Shown here in pieces: positions 16,762 to 25,343 of a stretch of 64,000 bases of DNA. Where the stretch lies: positions 1-64,000 of the forward strand of contig CAZSNP010000017.1 of assembly GCA_964608265.1 (NCBI GenBank), read 5' to 3'. Position numbers and translations under genes: made by a program. The notes under the pieces are model-generated. The model did not search any database. It was not told where the DNA came from and was given only the letters and a program-made list of their open reading frames with translations. Positions within the stretch are counted from its first letter, which is position 1. Each line of letters starts with the position of its first letter. The DNA comes from JANWXR01 sp964608265 (GTDB lineage: Bacteria; Chloroflexota; Anaerolineae; Anaerolineales; UBA6663).

Positions 16762-17679
16762 ATGCAACGCCATCTCGTCAACAGCCTGCTGCAATCGCTG
16801 CTCGTCCTCACCGGCGTGCTGGTGATGGTGTTCTTCATGGTGCGCGCCACCGGCGACCCGGCGGCGGTGATGCTGGCGCGCGAGGCCAAACCGGAGCAGG
16901 TGGAGGCCTTCCGCGAGAAGATGGGTTTCAACCGGCCGCTGTATGTGCAGTTTGTGGATTTCGCCGGCAAGGCGCTCGTCGGCAACTTCGGCGATTCGTT
17001 GCACTACCGGCAGCCGGCCCTGCCCCTCATCCTCGAACGGATGCCATACAGCGTGTATCTGGCGCTGGTCGCGCTGCTGATCGCGGTGCTGATCGGTCTG
17101 CCGCTGGGGCTTGTCGGCGGCGCGTCGCCCAACAGCCCCATTGATTGGGTCGCCCGCGCCGTCGGGCTGCTCGGCCAGACGGTGCCGCCGTTCTGGCTGG
17201 CGTTGCTCCTCATCTACGCGCTCGCGGTGAACATGCGCCTGTTCCCGACCTCCGGCAGCGACAAGTGGAACTCCGTCGTTCTGCCGGCCTTCGTCCTCAG
17301 CCTGGGCACGTTGGGCCGCCTGGTGCGGCTCACGCGCTCGTCGGTGCTGGAGATCATGGGCGACGATTACATCCGCACCGCGCGCAGCAAAGGGCTGATG
17401 CCGCGCGTCATCTTCTTCAAGCACGCGCTGCGCAACGCCGCCATCCCGCTCATCACCGTCATCGCCGTGCAATTCGGCTACATGCTCGGCGGCACCGTCA
17501 TCATCGAGAGCGTGTTCTCGTGGCCGGGGCTGGGCAACCTCACCGCCGAGTCCATCGGCCGGCGCGACTTCCCGCTCGTTCAGGGGATTGCGCTGTTCAC
17601 CAGCCTCGTCGTCGTGCTGTTGACCTTCGCCAGCGATGTGCTGTATGCGTTGGTGGATCCGAGGGTGCGCTATGAGTGA
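16762..17679 (+). CDS. ABC transporter permease, DppB/OppB type
   Basis: This 305-residue permease has six predicted membrane segments, an N-terminal helix (LLQSLLVLTGVLVMVFFMV) and the BPD_transp_1 domain. The EAA-like loop DYIRTARSKGLMPRVIFFKHAL contacts the ATPase, and IIESVFSWPGLGNLT is the usual C-terminal signature of this permease class. It forms the pore with the second permease. Its start ATG 16762 lies just after the palindromic element. Its end overlaps the next gene by 8 nt, indicating coupled translation. Confidence 0.92.
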   Translation: MQRHLVNSLLQSLLVLTGVLVMVFFMVRATGDPAAVMLAREAKPEQVEAFREKMGFNRPLYVQFVDFAGKALVGNFGDSLHYRQPALPLILERMPYSVYLALVALLIAVLIGLPLGLVGGASPNSPIDWVARAVGLLGQTVPPFWLALLLIYALAVNMRLFPTSGSDKWNSVVLPAFVLSLGTLGRLVRLTRSSVLEIMGDDYIRTARSKGLMPRVIFFKHALRNAAIPLITVIAVQFGYMLGGTVIIESVFSWPGLGNLTAESIGRRDFPLVQGIALFTSLVVVLLTFASDVLYALVDPRVRYE

Positions 17680-18610
17680 ACGCGCGCTGCGCCCGGGCAG
17701 CCCCATCCCGCAATTGAACGCCGCGAAGGATGAAGGCTCGTTCGCGCAGCGGGTGCGCTACCTGCTGCGCCTGTTGTGGCGCGACAAAGGCGCGGTCGTT
17801 GGGCTGATTCTGTTTTCGTTGCTCGTCGTCTCCGCCATCTTCGCCGATCAACTGGCGCTGTACGACCCCGCCGCGCAGAACCTGCGCGCGGCCAAACAAC
17901 CCCCGGCGTGGACGGAGGGCGGGAGTTGGGCCAACCCCCTCGGCACCGACAACCTCGGGCGCGACCTGTACACCCGCATTGTCTATGGCAGCCGCGTCTC
18001 GCTGACCGTCGGCGTCTTCGGCACGCTCATCGCCGCCGGCCTCGGCCTCGTCGTCGGCATGATCGCCGGTTACGCCGGCGGCCGGGTGGACGGCGTGATC
18101 ATGACGGTCGTCAACGTCGTCCTCGCCCTGCCCTATCTGCTCTTCGTCGTCTTTATCGCCGGGGTCTTTGGCCGCAGCCTGCTCAACGTCATCCTCATCT
18201 TCGGCATCACCGACGCGCCGATCTTTGTGCGCGTGGCGCGCGGCGAAGTGCTCAAGATCAGGCAATCGGGCTACGTCGAGAGCGCGGTCAGCATCGGGGC
18301 CAAACCGCTTTACATCCTCTTCGATCACATCCTGCCCAACCTCATCGGGCCGATGCTGACGGTGGCGACGTTCGAAATGTCGGCGATGATTTTTTACGAA
18401 GCGGGCCTGAGCTTCCTCGGGCTGAGCGTGCCGCCGAGCGTGCCGAGCTGGGGCAACATGCTCGAGCAGGGTCGCAGCTACCTGCGCACGCTGCCGTGGA
18501 TCGCCGCCTTCCCCGGCCTGGCCATCATGCTCTCCTCGCTCGGCATGAACCTGCTCGGCGACTGGCTGCGCGATGTGCTCGACCCGCGATTGAGGAGGGC
18601 CAGGAAATAA
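17672..18610 (+). CDS. ABC transporter permease, DppC/OppC type
   Basis: This 312-residue permease has an N-terminal OppC_N helix (KGAVVGLILFSLLVVSAIF), then GTDNLGRDLYTRIVYGSRVSL, the classical DppC/OppC signature, and the EAA loop QSGYVESAVSIGAKPLYILFDHI is split over the domain. The C-terminus MLSSLGMNLLGDWLRDVLDPR is diagnostic for the family. ATG 17672 overlaps the stop of the previous permease. Together the two form the membrane channel for the substrate delivered by the upstream lipoprotein. Confidence 0.92.
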   Translation: MSERALRPGSPIPQLNAAKDEGSFAQRVRYLLRLLWRDKGAVVGLILFSLLVVSAIFADQLALYDPAAQNLRAAKQPPAWTEGGSWANPLGTDNLGRDLYTRIVYGSRVSLTVGVFGTLIAAGLGLVVGMIAGYAGGRVDGVIMTVVNVVLALPYLLFVVFIAGVFGRSLLNVILIFGITDAPIFVRVARGEVLKIRQSGYVESAVSIGAKPLYILFDHILPNLIGPMLTVATFEMSAMIFYEAGLSFLGLSVPPSVPSWGNMLEQGRSYLRTLPWIAAFPGLAIMLSSLGMNLLGDWLRDVLDPRLRRARK

Positions 18611-18614
18611 GGGC

Positions 18615-18658
18615 AACGAGGGAAACGGAGGAAAGCTGTTTCCTTCTTTTCCCTCGTT
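18615..18658. repeat. Palindromic element with near-perfect 21-bp arms
   Basis: AACGAGGGAAACGGAGGAAA (from 18615) is complementary, with a few mismatches, to TTTCCTTCTTTTCCCTCGTT (ending 18658). It lies 4 nt after the stop of the permease gene. Confidence 0.7.
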
Positions 18659-18681
18659 TCCTTCTTTCCCCGTTTTGCCAA

Positions 18682-19680
18682 ATGCCACCCGTCCTCCAGG
18701 TCTCCGACCTCGCCGTGCGCTTTCACACGCAGGATGGCGTGGTGCATGCCGTCAACGGCGTGTCGTTTGACGTCAACGAGGGCGAGACGCTGGCCATCGT
18801 TGGCGAGAGCGGGTGCGGCAAGAGCGTGACGATGATGTCGCTGCTGCGGCTGGCCTCCGGCCGCATCGCCAGCGGCCAGGCCCTGTTCCACGACGGCTAC
18901 AGCCAGTGCGACCTGCTCAAACTCTCCGAGCCGGAGCTGCGCCAGATGCGCGGCGGCCGCATCGGCTTCATCTTTCAAGACCCGCTCTCCTCGCTTAACC
19001 CGGTGCTGACCATCGGCGAGCAGATCGCCGAGACGTTGCGCGAACATCTGGCGATGAACGAAGCGGCGGCGCACACACGCACGCTGGAGCTGCTGGCGCA
19101 CGTCGGCATCCCGGATGCGGCCTCGCGCTTCAATAACTATCCCCACCAGTTCTCGGGCGGCATGCGCCAGCGGGTGATGATCGCCATTGCCATTGCCTGC
19201 GGGCCGAAGCTCCTCATCGCCGACGAGCCGACCACGGCGCTCGATGTCACTATCCAGGCGCAAATCGTGGATTTGGTGTTGCGGCTGCAAAAGGAGCTGG
19301 GCATGGCCGTGATCTGGATCACGCACGACCTCGGCATCGTGGCCGGGATGGCCGACCGGGTGGTGGTGATGTACGCGGGCCGCGTGGCCGAATCCGCGCC
19401 GCTGGATGAGTTGTACGAGCAGCCGCACCATCCGTACACCATCGGCCTGCTCGGCGCGCTGCCCCGGCTCGAGGCGCGTCACACCACGCGGCTGGTCAAC
19501 ATCAAAGGTGCGCCGCCCGACCTGCGCGTGGAGCCGCGCCATTGCCAGTTCGCCTTCCGCTGTGGCTACGCCTTCGAGCGCTGCTGGGCCGAGCAGCCAC
19601 CGCTGCTGCCGGTCGGCCCGCAGCACGGCGCGGCGTGCTTCTTCGATGTGGCCAGAGGAGTCCCGCGTAATGGCGCCTGA
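18682..19680 (+). CDS. ABC transporter ATP-binding protein, DppD/OppD type
   Basis: This 332-residue ATPase carries Walker A GESGCGKS, the Q-loop FIFQDPLSSLNP, the signature QFSGGMRQRV, Walker B LLIADEPTTALD and the H-loop ITHDLG. The C-terminal oligopeptide/dipeptide extension has the Cys-containing pattern (HCQFAFRCGYAFERCW) that in several DppD proteins binds an iron-sulfur cluster. It powers import with the second ATPase as a heterodimer. I chose ATG 18682, directly after a palindromic element; the longer open frame upstream only overlaps the permease gene. Confidence 0.92.
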   Translation: MPPVLQVSDLAVRFHTQDGVVHAVNGVSFDVNEGETLAIVGESGCGKSVTMMSLLRLASGRIASGQALFHDGYSQCDLLKLSEPELRQMRGGRIGFIFQDPLSSLNPVLTIGEQIAETLREHLAMNEAAAHTRTLELLAHVGIPDAASRFNNYPHQFSGGMRQRVMIAIAIACGPKLLIADEPTTALDVTIQAQIVDLVLRLQKELGMAVIWITHDLGIVAGMADRVVVMYAGRVAESAPLDELYEQPHHPYTIGLLGALPRLEARHTTRLVNIKGAPPDLRVEPRHCQFAFRCGYAFERCWAEQPPLLPVGPQHGAACFFDVARGVPRNGA

Positions 19681-19748
19681 CGGAAGTTTAGGGTTCTTGG
19701 CGGCGGCCCGCTCGTCGGGTCGGGCCGCGGTCGAAGGAGGCGGATGAC

Positions 19749-20792
19749 ATGCAAACACCCGGCTTCCAGAGCAGTCAAACCAACGGCCAGGTGCTGGTCA
19801 ACGTCGTCGAATTGAAAAAGCACTTCCCCATCCCCGGTAACCGGCTGCTCGGCAGGCCGCCCGGCGCGGTGAAGTCGGTGGATGGCGTGTCCTTTGATAT
19901 CCGCAAAGGCGAGACGCTCGGGTTGGTGGGCGAGAGCGGCTGCGGCAAATCCACCACCGGCCGGGCCGTGTTGCTGCTGCACAAGCCGACCGGCGGCCAG
20001 GTGTACTTCGATGGGCAAGACCTGACGGCCCTCGGCGACGAAGACCTGCGCCGTCTGCGACCGAAGATGCAGATGATCTTTCAGGATTCGTACTCGTCGC
20101 TCAACCCGCGCCATTCGGTCGGCAAGATCGTCACCGAGCCGCAGATGATCCACGGCTTGCTGACCGCCGCGCAGGCCAAAGACCGCGCGGTGGAGTTGCT
20201 CGACACGGTGGGCCTCAACCCGGCCTTCGCGGTGCGCTTCCCGCACGAGTTCTCCGGCGGGCAGCGCCAGCGCATCAACATCGCCCGCGCGCTGTCCCTC
20301 AATCCGAGCTTTGTGGTGTGCGACGAGCCGATCTCGGCGCTCGACGTTTCGATCCAGGCCCAGATCATCAACCTGTTGCAGGAGTTGCAGGAACGCCTCG
20401 GGCTGACGTATCTCTTCATCGCCCATGACTTGAACATGGTGCGCTACCTCAGCAACCGCATCGCCGTGATGTACCTCGGCAAGGTGATGGAACTGGCGGA
20501 TCGCGAGGCGCTGTTCACGCGACCGCACCATCCGTACACGCAATCGCTCATCTCGGCCGTGCCGGTGCCCTCGCCGAAGATCGAGCGCGGGCGCAAACGC
20601 ATTTTGCTGCCGGGCGAGGTGCCCAGCCCGGCCAGGCCGCCGCAGGGTTGCGTCTTCAACACGCGTTGCCCGCTCGCGCAGCGGATTTGTCATGAGCAGG
20701 CGCCCGAGTACCGCGAGGTCGAGCCGGGTCACTTCGCGGCCTGCCATTTGATCGATTCAAAAGGCAGTCACCGAATACCCGCCCCGGCCTGA
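19749..20792 (+). CDS. ABC transporter ATP-binding protein, DppF/OppF type
   Basis: This 347-residue ATPase has Walker A GESGCGKST, Q-loop MIFQDSYSSLNPR, signature EFSGGQRQRI, Walker B FVVCDEPISALD and H-loop IAHDLNMV. The oligo_HPY C-terminal extension ends in RCPLAQRICHEQAPEYREVEPG. It starts at ATG 19749 behind AAGGAGGCG. It is the last gene of the five-gene importer, and what follows are gene remnants rather than further transporter parts. Confidence 0.92.
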   Translation: MQTPGFQSSQTNGQVLVNVVELKKHFPIPGNRLLGRPPGAVKSVDGVSFDIRKGETLGLVGESGCGKSTTGRAVLLLHKPTGGQVYFDGQDLTALGDEDLRRLRPKMQMIFQDSYSSLNPRHSVGKIVTEPQMIHGLLTAAQAKDRAVELLDTVGLNPAFAVRFPHEFSGGQRQRINIARALSLNPSFVVCDEPISALDVSIQAQIINLLQELQERLGLTYLFIAHDLNMVRYLSNRIAVMYLGKVMELADREALFTRPHHPYTQSLISAVPVPSPKIERGRKRILLPGEVPSPARPPQGCVFNTRCPLAQRICHEQAPEYREVEPGHFAACHLIDSKGSHRIPAPA

Positions 20793-20863
20793 CCTCGCGC
20801 AACGCCTCGCCTGGCATATTGGCGCGCAATTCAACTATGGGCCGGTGGTGCGGGCCGTCGCGC

Positions 20864-20992
20864 GATCAACGCTTGCTCTTCATCAACGGCACGGCCAACG
20901 GTTTCGGGGTTGCGCTGTTATTGATTCTGCAACCGCTGTCCATCACGAGCCTCGGGGCCGCGCCGGAGCAGAGCGGCGCGACTGTGTTATGA
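20864..20992 (+). pseudogene. Possible fragment of a membrane transporter
   Basis: One frame reads LLFINGTANGFGVALLLILQ followed by SLGAAPEQSGA and a stop. It looks like one hydrophobic helix and a loop of a major-facilitator-type transporter, but no start or flanking helices exist. The call is weak and mainly records that the 200-nt spacer holds decayed coding sequence. Confidence 0.25.
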
Positions 20993-21234
20993 CCGACGAA
21001 CCGCACACCCCACACCCCGCCCATCGCCAAAACCTCACGCCGCTGCTCAACCCGCGCGCCATCGCGGTGAAGGAAGTGACGCGCGCCACCGAGACGCTGA
21101 GCCTGCCGGAGTGCTACGCGCTGTTGCGAGGCGGGACGCTCGCTGCGTATCAGGCCATGCGCGCGTCGGAGGATGCGCGGGAAGGCCCACATGCCTTCGC
21201 CGAAAAGCGCGCGCCGGTGTGGAAAGGAAAATGA
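20989..21234 (+). pseudogene. C-terminal remnant of an enoyl-CoA hydratase (possibly crotonobetainyl-CoA hydratase)
   Basis: The 81-residue frame starts at ATG 20989, but only its last 55 residues look like a known family. The end, YQAMRASEDAREGPHAFAEK then RAPVWKGK, is the typical C-terminus of enoyl-CoA hydratase/isomerase proteins (SEDxxEGxxAFxEKRxPxxxGR). The whole crotonase core, including the oxyanion Gly residues, is missing. A CaiD-like hydratase would fit the carnitine setting. The stop codon's last base is also the first base of a palindromic repeat. Confidence 0.5.
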
Positions 21235-21303
21235 ACCGCGAAGACACACAGCGCGCGAAGGAATTCGCAGAGCTTTCTTTGCGGTCTTTGCGCCTTCGCG
21301 GTT
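21234..21303. repeat. Palindromic element, arms AACCGCGAAG/CTTCGCGGTT
   Basis: A 10-bp perfect terminal inverted repeat bounds a 70-bp element carrying inner GCAGAGC, CTTTGCG and TTTGCG words. Its first base is the last base of the upstream stop codon. Relatives are at 8505 and 63804. Confidence 0.75.
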
Positions 21304-21319
21304 AACTCAGGAATTCAAC

Positions 21320-22387
21320 ATGCCCTTACCTCTATCCCTGAATACACTCCTCAACCCTCAACCCGGCTGGTATCGCGGCGACTTCCACTGCCACACCAAT
21401 CACAGCGACGGCGTGCATTCGCCCGCAGAACTAATCGAAGTCGCCCGCGGCGAGGGCCTTGCTTTCTTCGCCATCACCGACCACAACGCCGTGAGCGCGT
21501 ATGGCGAGTTTGGCGAGGCGGGGTTGCTCATCATCCCCGGCGTCGAGGCCACCTACAAACGCGGACACTGGAACATCTTCGGCGTCACCGAGGACGGCGC
21601 CTGGCTGCAACAAATCTGCCGCGGCTACAGCGACGCGCCGCGACCCGGCGACCCGTATCCCACCGTCAACGCATTGATGCGCACGGCGGCCTCGCTCGGC
21701 CTGCTCAACTCCATCAATCACCCGCTGCTCGCGCCGTGGGCGTGGGAGTTCCCCCAGAGCGAGATGCAGCATCTGCACGCGCTGGAAATCTGGAACGATC
21801 CAAGCTGGCCGGACAATGACCGCGACAATCCGCGCGCGGTTGAGCTGTGGACGCGGATGCTCAACGACGGCTGGCGTGTGACGGCGCTCGGCGGCAGCGA
21901 CTATCATCGCCCGCACCCGCCCGCCGGGCAGACCAAGCCCGATGAGCGCCTCGGGCTGCCGGGCACGTATGTGTACGCGGAGGCGCTCTCGGGCGCGGCC
22001 ATCCTCAGCGCGGTGCGCGAGCGGCGGGCGTATGTGAGCGCGGGTCCGCGCCTCACGTTCGCGGCCCGCCTCAACGGCACACGGTACGAGGTTGGGGCGG
22101 AGGTGGGGGAGGTGAGCGGCGCGGTGGAATTCACCGCGACGGTGAGCGATTGCCCGCCCTCGGCGCGAGCGGTGATGGTGCGGAACGGTCACCCGTTGGC
22201 CGAGGCCTCCGCAGCGGGCGGCGGCATCCATCTGCAATTGCGCGCCGGAGCCAATCGCGGCCGGGCGGCGTGGTATCGCTGTGATGTTTTCGACGCGGAT
22301 GGGCGGCTGCTTGCGATCACCAATCCCATCTTCACCGGCCCGCGCCCCACCCCGACGAAGATGACGTTCGGGGAATTTCTGGCTTGA
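21320..22387 (+). CDS. PHP-domain phosphoesterase-like protein
   Basis: This 355-residue protein is a PHP-family metallohydrolase. Motif I is DFHCHTNHSDG, motif II ITDHNAVSA, motif III HPLLAP, and later SDYHRP completes the trinuclear metal site. PHP enzymes hydrolyse phosphate esters such as histidinol phosphate or nucleotides, and a C-terminal beta-rich region (about 255-355) is common in secreted or sugar-phosphate members. No signal peptide is evident. It starts at ATG 21320, directly after a repeat. The link with its carnitine/betaine neighbours is unclear. Confidence 0.8.
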   Translation: MPLPLSLNTLLNPQPGWYRGDFHCHTNHSDGVHSPAELIEVARGEGLAFFAITDHNAVSAYGEFGEAGLLIIPGVEATYKRGHWNIFGVTEDGAWLQQICRGYSDAPRPGDPYPTVNALMRTAASLGLLNSINHPLLAPWAWEFPQSEMQHLHALEIWNDPSWPDNDRDNPRAVELWTRMLNDGWRVTALGGSDYHRPHPPAGQTKPDERLGLPGTYVYAEALSGAAILSAVRERRAYVSAGPRLTFAARLNGTRYEVGAEVGEVSGAVEFTATVSDCPPSARAVMVRNGHPLAEASAAGGGIHLQLRAGANRGRAAWYRCDVFDADGRLLAITNPIFTGPRPTPTKMTFGEFLA

Positions 22388-22489
22388 GTCCAAAGCCCGC
22401 GCGCGTGCCGCTCGGCGCCAAACGGTGGATCAGGCTGGTGCTCAACGGGCCGGCGGTGTGCGCGGGCGGATGTCGGGGCTGTATCAATC

Positions 22490-22534
22490 GTCGGGCTCAG
22501 ATTTAAGTCGCCCGACTCAAATGACATTTATAAT
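22490..22534 (+). promoter_or_regulatory. Inverted repeat and -10 box before the dimethylglycine-dehydrogenase-like gene
   Basis: GTCGGGC (22490-22496) and GCCCGAC (22510-22516) form a 7-bp inverted repeat with a 13-nt gap, just upstream of TATAAT (22529-22534). The repeat covers the -35 area, where a repressor could bind. No other gene lies in 22388-22663. Confidence 0.35.
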
Positions 22535-22663
22535 AACCGGCGAATCAGGTTTCCGATACCAACAAACATCGGTCACCCTCACCCTGTACCGATCGTAGAA
22601 TAGCCGGGAGCAACAGGCTCGCGCCTCTGGCGCGTGTCCGTCGCCTCGCCAAGGAGTCACTGT

Positions 22664-25180
22664 ATGGCCATTGTGCCCTCCCACGCAAACGCCGTCATCA
22701 TCGGCGCCGGCATCGTCGGCAACAGCATGGCTTACCATCTGGCCCGGCTGGGCTGGAAGGACATGGTGCTGTTGGATAAAGGCCCCCTGCCCAATCCCGG
22801 CGGTTCCACCGGCCACGCCTCCAACTTCATCTTTCTGGTGGACCACTCGAAGGAGATGGCGAAGTTCACGCTTGACAGCGTGAAGCAGTACAAGGAGCTG
22901 GGGGTCTTCATCCAGAGCGGCGGCATCGAGGTGGCCCGCACCACCGAACGCGTCGAGGAGTTGAAGCGCCGTTTGGCCTCGGGCAAGTCGTGGGGCATTG
23001 ACGCGGAATTGATCTCACCCACTGAAGTGAAGAAGCTCGTGCCGTTCATCAACGAGAAGATCATCCTCGGCGGCTTTTACACACCCGGCATCGGCACGGT
23101 GGATTCGCTGCGCGGCGGCACGATTATGCGCGAACGCGCGCAGCAGATGGGCGCGCTGACCGTCTGCCCGCTGGTCGAGGTTACGGGGGTGGAGGTCGAA
23201 AACGGGCGGGTGCGCGGCGTGCGCACGAACCAGGGCGATATTCGGGCCGACGTCGTCGTGGTGTGCTGCGGCTTATGGAGCCCGCGCATCGCCCGCATGG
23301 CCGGCGCGCACATCCCCCTCACGCCCGCCGTGCACCAGATGATCAGCGTCGGCCCGGTTCCGCTGTTCGCCAAGACCACCGGCGAGATCGAATACCCCAT
23401 CGTCCGCGACATGGACGTGAACGGCTACGAGCGCCAGCACGGGGGCGATATGGAGGTCGGCTCGTACGACCACCGGCCCATCCTGTGGAATCCCGATGAC
23501 GTGCCCTCCATTGAGCAGGCCAAGCTGTCGCCGACCGAGGCGCCGTTCACGAAAGAGGATTTCGACCCCTCGCTGCAACACGCGCTGGAGTTGATGCCCG
23601 AGATCCTCGGCGACCCGAAGGTCGGCATTCGCTACGCGATTAACGGCCTGCTCTCGCTCACGCCCGACGGCTTCCCGCTGCTCGGCGAGACGCCGGAGGT
23701 GAAGGGTTTGTGGTCCGTCGCCGCTATCTGGATCAAGGAAGCGCCCGGCATCGCGCGCTGCATGGCCGAGTGGATGACGCACGGCGCGCCGGAGATCGAC
23801 CCGACCGGCTCCGACATCGCGCGCTTCTACGGCCATCAAAAGACGAAGGTTCACATCCACGCCCGCACTGCCGAGGGTTTCAACAAAACCTACGGCATCG
23901 TCCACCCGCGCGAGCAGTGGGCGAGCAACCGCAACGTGCGCGTCAGCCCGCTCTTCGAACGGCAGAAGGCGCTGGGGGCGGTCTTCTTCGAGGCGATGGG
24001 CTTTGAGCGCCCGCAGTGGTACGAGCACAACGCGCGGCTGCTGCCGAAGTACGGCGAGCGCGTGCTGCCGCGCCGCTACGAGTGGGATGCGCGCTGGTGG
24101 TCGCCCATCATCAACGCCGAGCATCTGGCCATGCGCGAGAGCGTGGGCATGGTGGACCTCTCGGCCTTCGCCATCTTCGATGTCACCGGCCCGGGCGCGC
24201 TGGAGTACATGCAAAAGATGTGCGTGTTGCAGATGGATGTGCCGGCCGGCCGTGTGGTGTATACCTCGCTGCTCAACACCGCCGGCGGCATCAAGGCCGA
24301 CCTCACCGTGATGCGCCTCGGTCACGATCATTTCCGCGTCGTCACCGGCGTCTTCGATGGGCCGCGCGACCGGAAGTGGTTCACCGATCACCTGCCCGCC
24401 GACGGCTCGGCGCAACTGGCTGATGTCAGCTCGGCGTGGACGACCATCGGCGTGTGGGGGCCGAACGCGCGCAAGCTGATGCAATCGGCCACCGAGGCGG
24501 ATCTTTCGGCAGCGGCCTTCCCCTTCGGCACCTTCAGGCCGGTGGAGATCGGCCCGATCAGCGCATTGGCCTCGCGCATCTCGTACGTCGGCGAGTTGGG
24601 CTGGGAGATTTATGCGCCGATGGAGCAGGCCGGCCGCTTGTGGGATGTGCTCTGGGAGGCGGGCCAGCCGTTCGGCGTGACGCCGGTGGGCATCGGCGTG
24701 TACGGCAACACGGCGCGGCTGGAGAAGTGCTACCGGCTGTACGGCGCGGAACTCGAATTGGAATACAACCTGGTCGAGGCCGGGCTGGCGCGGCCGCAGG
24801 TGAAGCCGCAGGATTTCATCGGCAGGGAGGCGTACCTGCGCCAGCGCGCCGAGAAACCGGCGGCGATTCTGTGCTCGCTCACCGTGGAGGACAACACGGC
24901 GCGCTCGGGTTTCCCGCGCGCCATGCAGGGCCGCGAGCCGATCCTCACGCCGCAGGGCCAGCCGCTCGAGGATGCGCACGGGCGGCGCTCGTACGTCACC
25001 AGCGCCGGGGCCGGGCCGTCCATCGGCAAGACCATCCTCATGAGCTACCTGCCGCCGGAGTACGCCAAAGCGGGCGCGTCGCTGCTCGTCGAATACTTCA
25101 ACGAGCACTTCCCGGTCACGGTGGCAGCCGCCGGCAACACGCCCTTGTTCGACCCGAAGAACGAGCGGATGAAAGCATGA
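22664..25180 (+). CDS. FAD-dependent oxidoreductase/GcvT fusion (dimethylglycine or sarcosine dehydrogenase family)
   Basis: This 838-residue protein has a DAO-type FAD domain (VIIGAGIVGNSMAYHLARLG, with GGSTGHASN containing the His that carries FAD covalently in relatives), a central FAO_M segment and the folate-binding GCV_T and C-terminal barrel domains (from about 460). This is the architecture of dimethylglycine dehydrogenase/oxidase and sarcosine dehydrogenase. These remove an N-methyl group, hand the one-carbon unit to tetrahydrofolate and pass electrons to ETF. ETF genes follow directly. It starts at ATG 22664 behind AAGGAG. Whether it acts on dimethylglycine, sarcosine or another N-methyl amine is not decided by sequence. 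Confidence 0.85.
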   Translation: MAIVPSHANAVIIGAGIVGNSMAYHLARLGWKDMVLLDKGPLPNPGGSTGHASNFIFLVDHSKEMAKFTLDSVKQYKELGVFIQSGGIEVARTTERVEELKRRLASGKSWGIDAELISPTEVKKLVPFINEKIILGGFYTPGIGTVDSLRGGTIMRERAQQMGALTVCPLVEVTGVEVENGRVRGVRTNQGDIRADVVVVCCGLWSPRIARMAGAHIPLTPAVHQMISVGPVPLFAKTTGEIEYPIVRDMDVNGYERQHGGDMEVGSYDHRPILWNPDDVPSIEQAKLSPTEAPFTKEDFDPSLQHALELMPEILGDPKVGIRYAINGLLSLTPDGFPLLGETPEVKGLWSVAAIWIKEAPGIARCMAEWMTHGAPEIDPTGSDIARFYGHQKTKVHIHARTAEGFNKTYGIVHPREQWASNRNVRVSPLFERQKALGAVFFEAMGFERPQWYEHNARLLPKYGERVLPRRYEWDARWWSPIINAEHLAMRESVGMVDLSAFAIFDVTGPGALEYMQKMCVLQMDVPAGRVVYTSLLNTAGGIKADLTVMRLGHDHFRVVTGVFDGPRDRKWFTDHLPADGSAQLADVSSAWTTIGVWGPNARKLMQSATEADLSAAAFPFGTFRPVEIGPISALASRISYVGELGWEIYAPMEQAGRLWDVLWEAGQPFGVTPVGIGVYGNTARLEKCYRLYGAELELEYNLVEAGLARPQVKPQDFIGREAYLRQRAEKPAAILCSLTVEDNTARSGFPRAMQGREPILTPQGQPLEDAHGRRSYVTSAGAGPSIGKTILMSYLPPEYAKAGASLLVEYFNEHFPVTVAAAGNTPLFDPKNERMKA

Positions 25181-25188
25181 AAGTTTGC

Positions 25189-25329
25189 ATGTCGCCCTGA
25201 GCGCGAATGAGCGGCCAACGTCACTTCCGTCTCGTTTCGCGCGAAGGGCTTCGACCGAGATCGAAGGCGCCCGTCGCGCGACAAGGCCCGAGAAATGCCA
25301 CCGTCAGGCGTATGCGCTCAGGGCGACAT
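25189..25329. repeat. 141-bp palindromic element, 16-bp perfect arms
   Basis: ATGTCGCCCTGAGCGC (25189-25204) and GCGCTCAGGGCGACAT (25314-25329) are exactly complementary. The inside holds GAAGGGCTTCGACC and GATCGAAGG words. It lies 8 nt after the stop of the dehydrogenase gene and 14 nt before etfB. Confidence 0.85.
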
Positions 25330-25343
25330 TATCGGAAAAGCCC

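Noticed and set aside
17776..18681. In-frame extension of the DppD ATPase back into the permease gene, suggesting a fusion
   Set aside because: The extension is Arg/His/Pro-rich, overlaps the permease in another frame and has no homology. The normal ATPase start is at 18682.
23273..25108. A 611-codon minus-strand frame opposite the FAD-GcvT gene
   Set aside because: The plus strand encodes a complete known architecture, while the minus frame has no recognisable domain.
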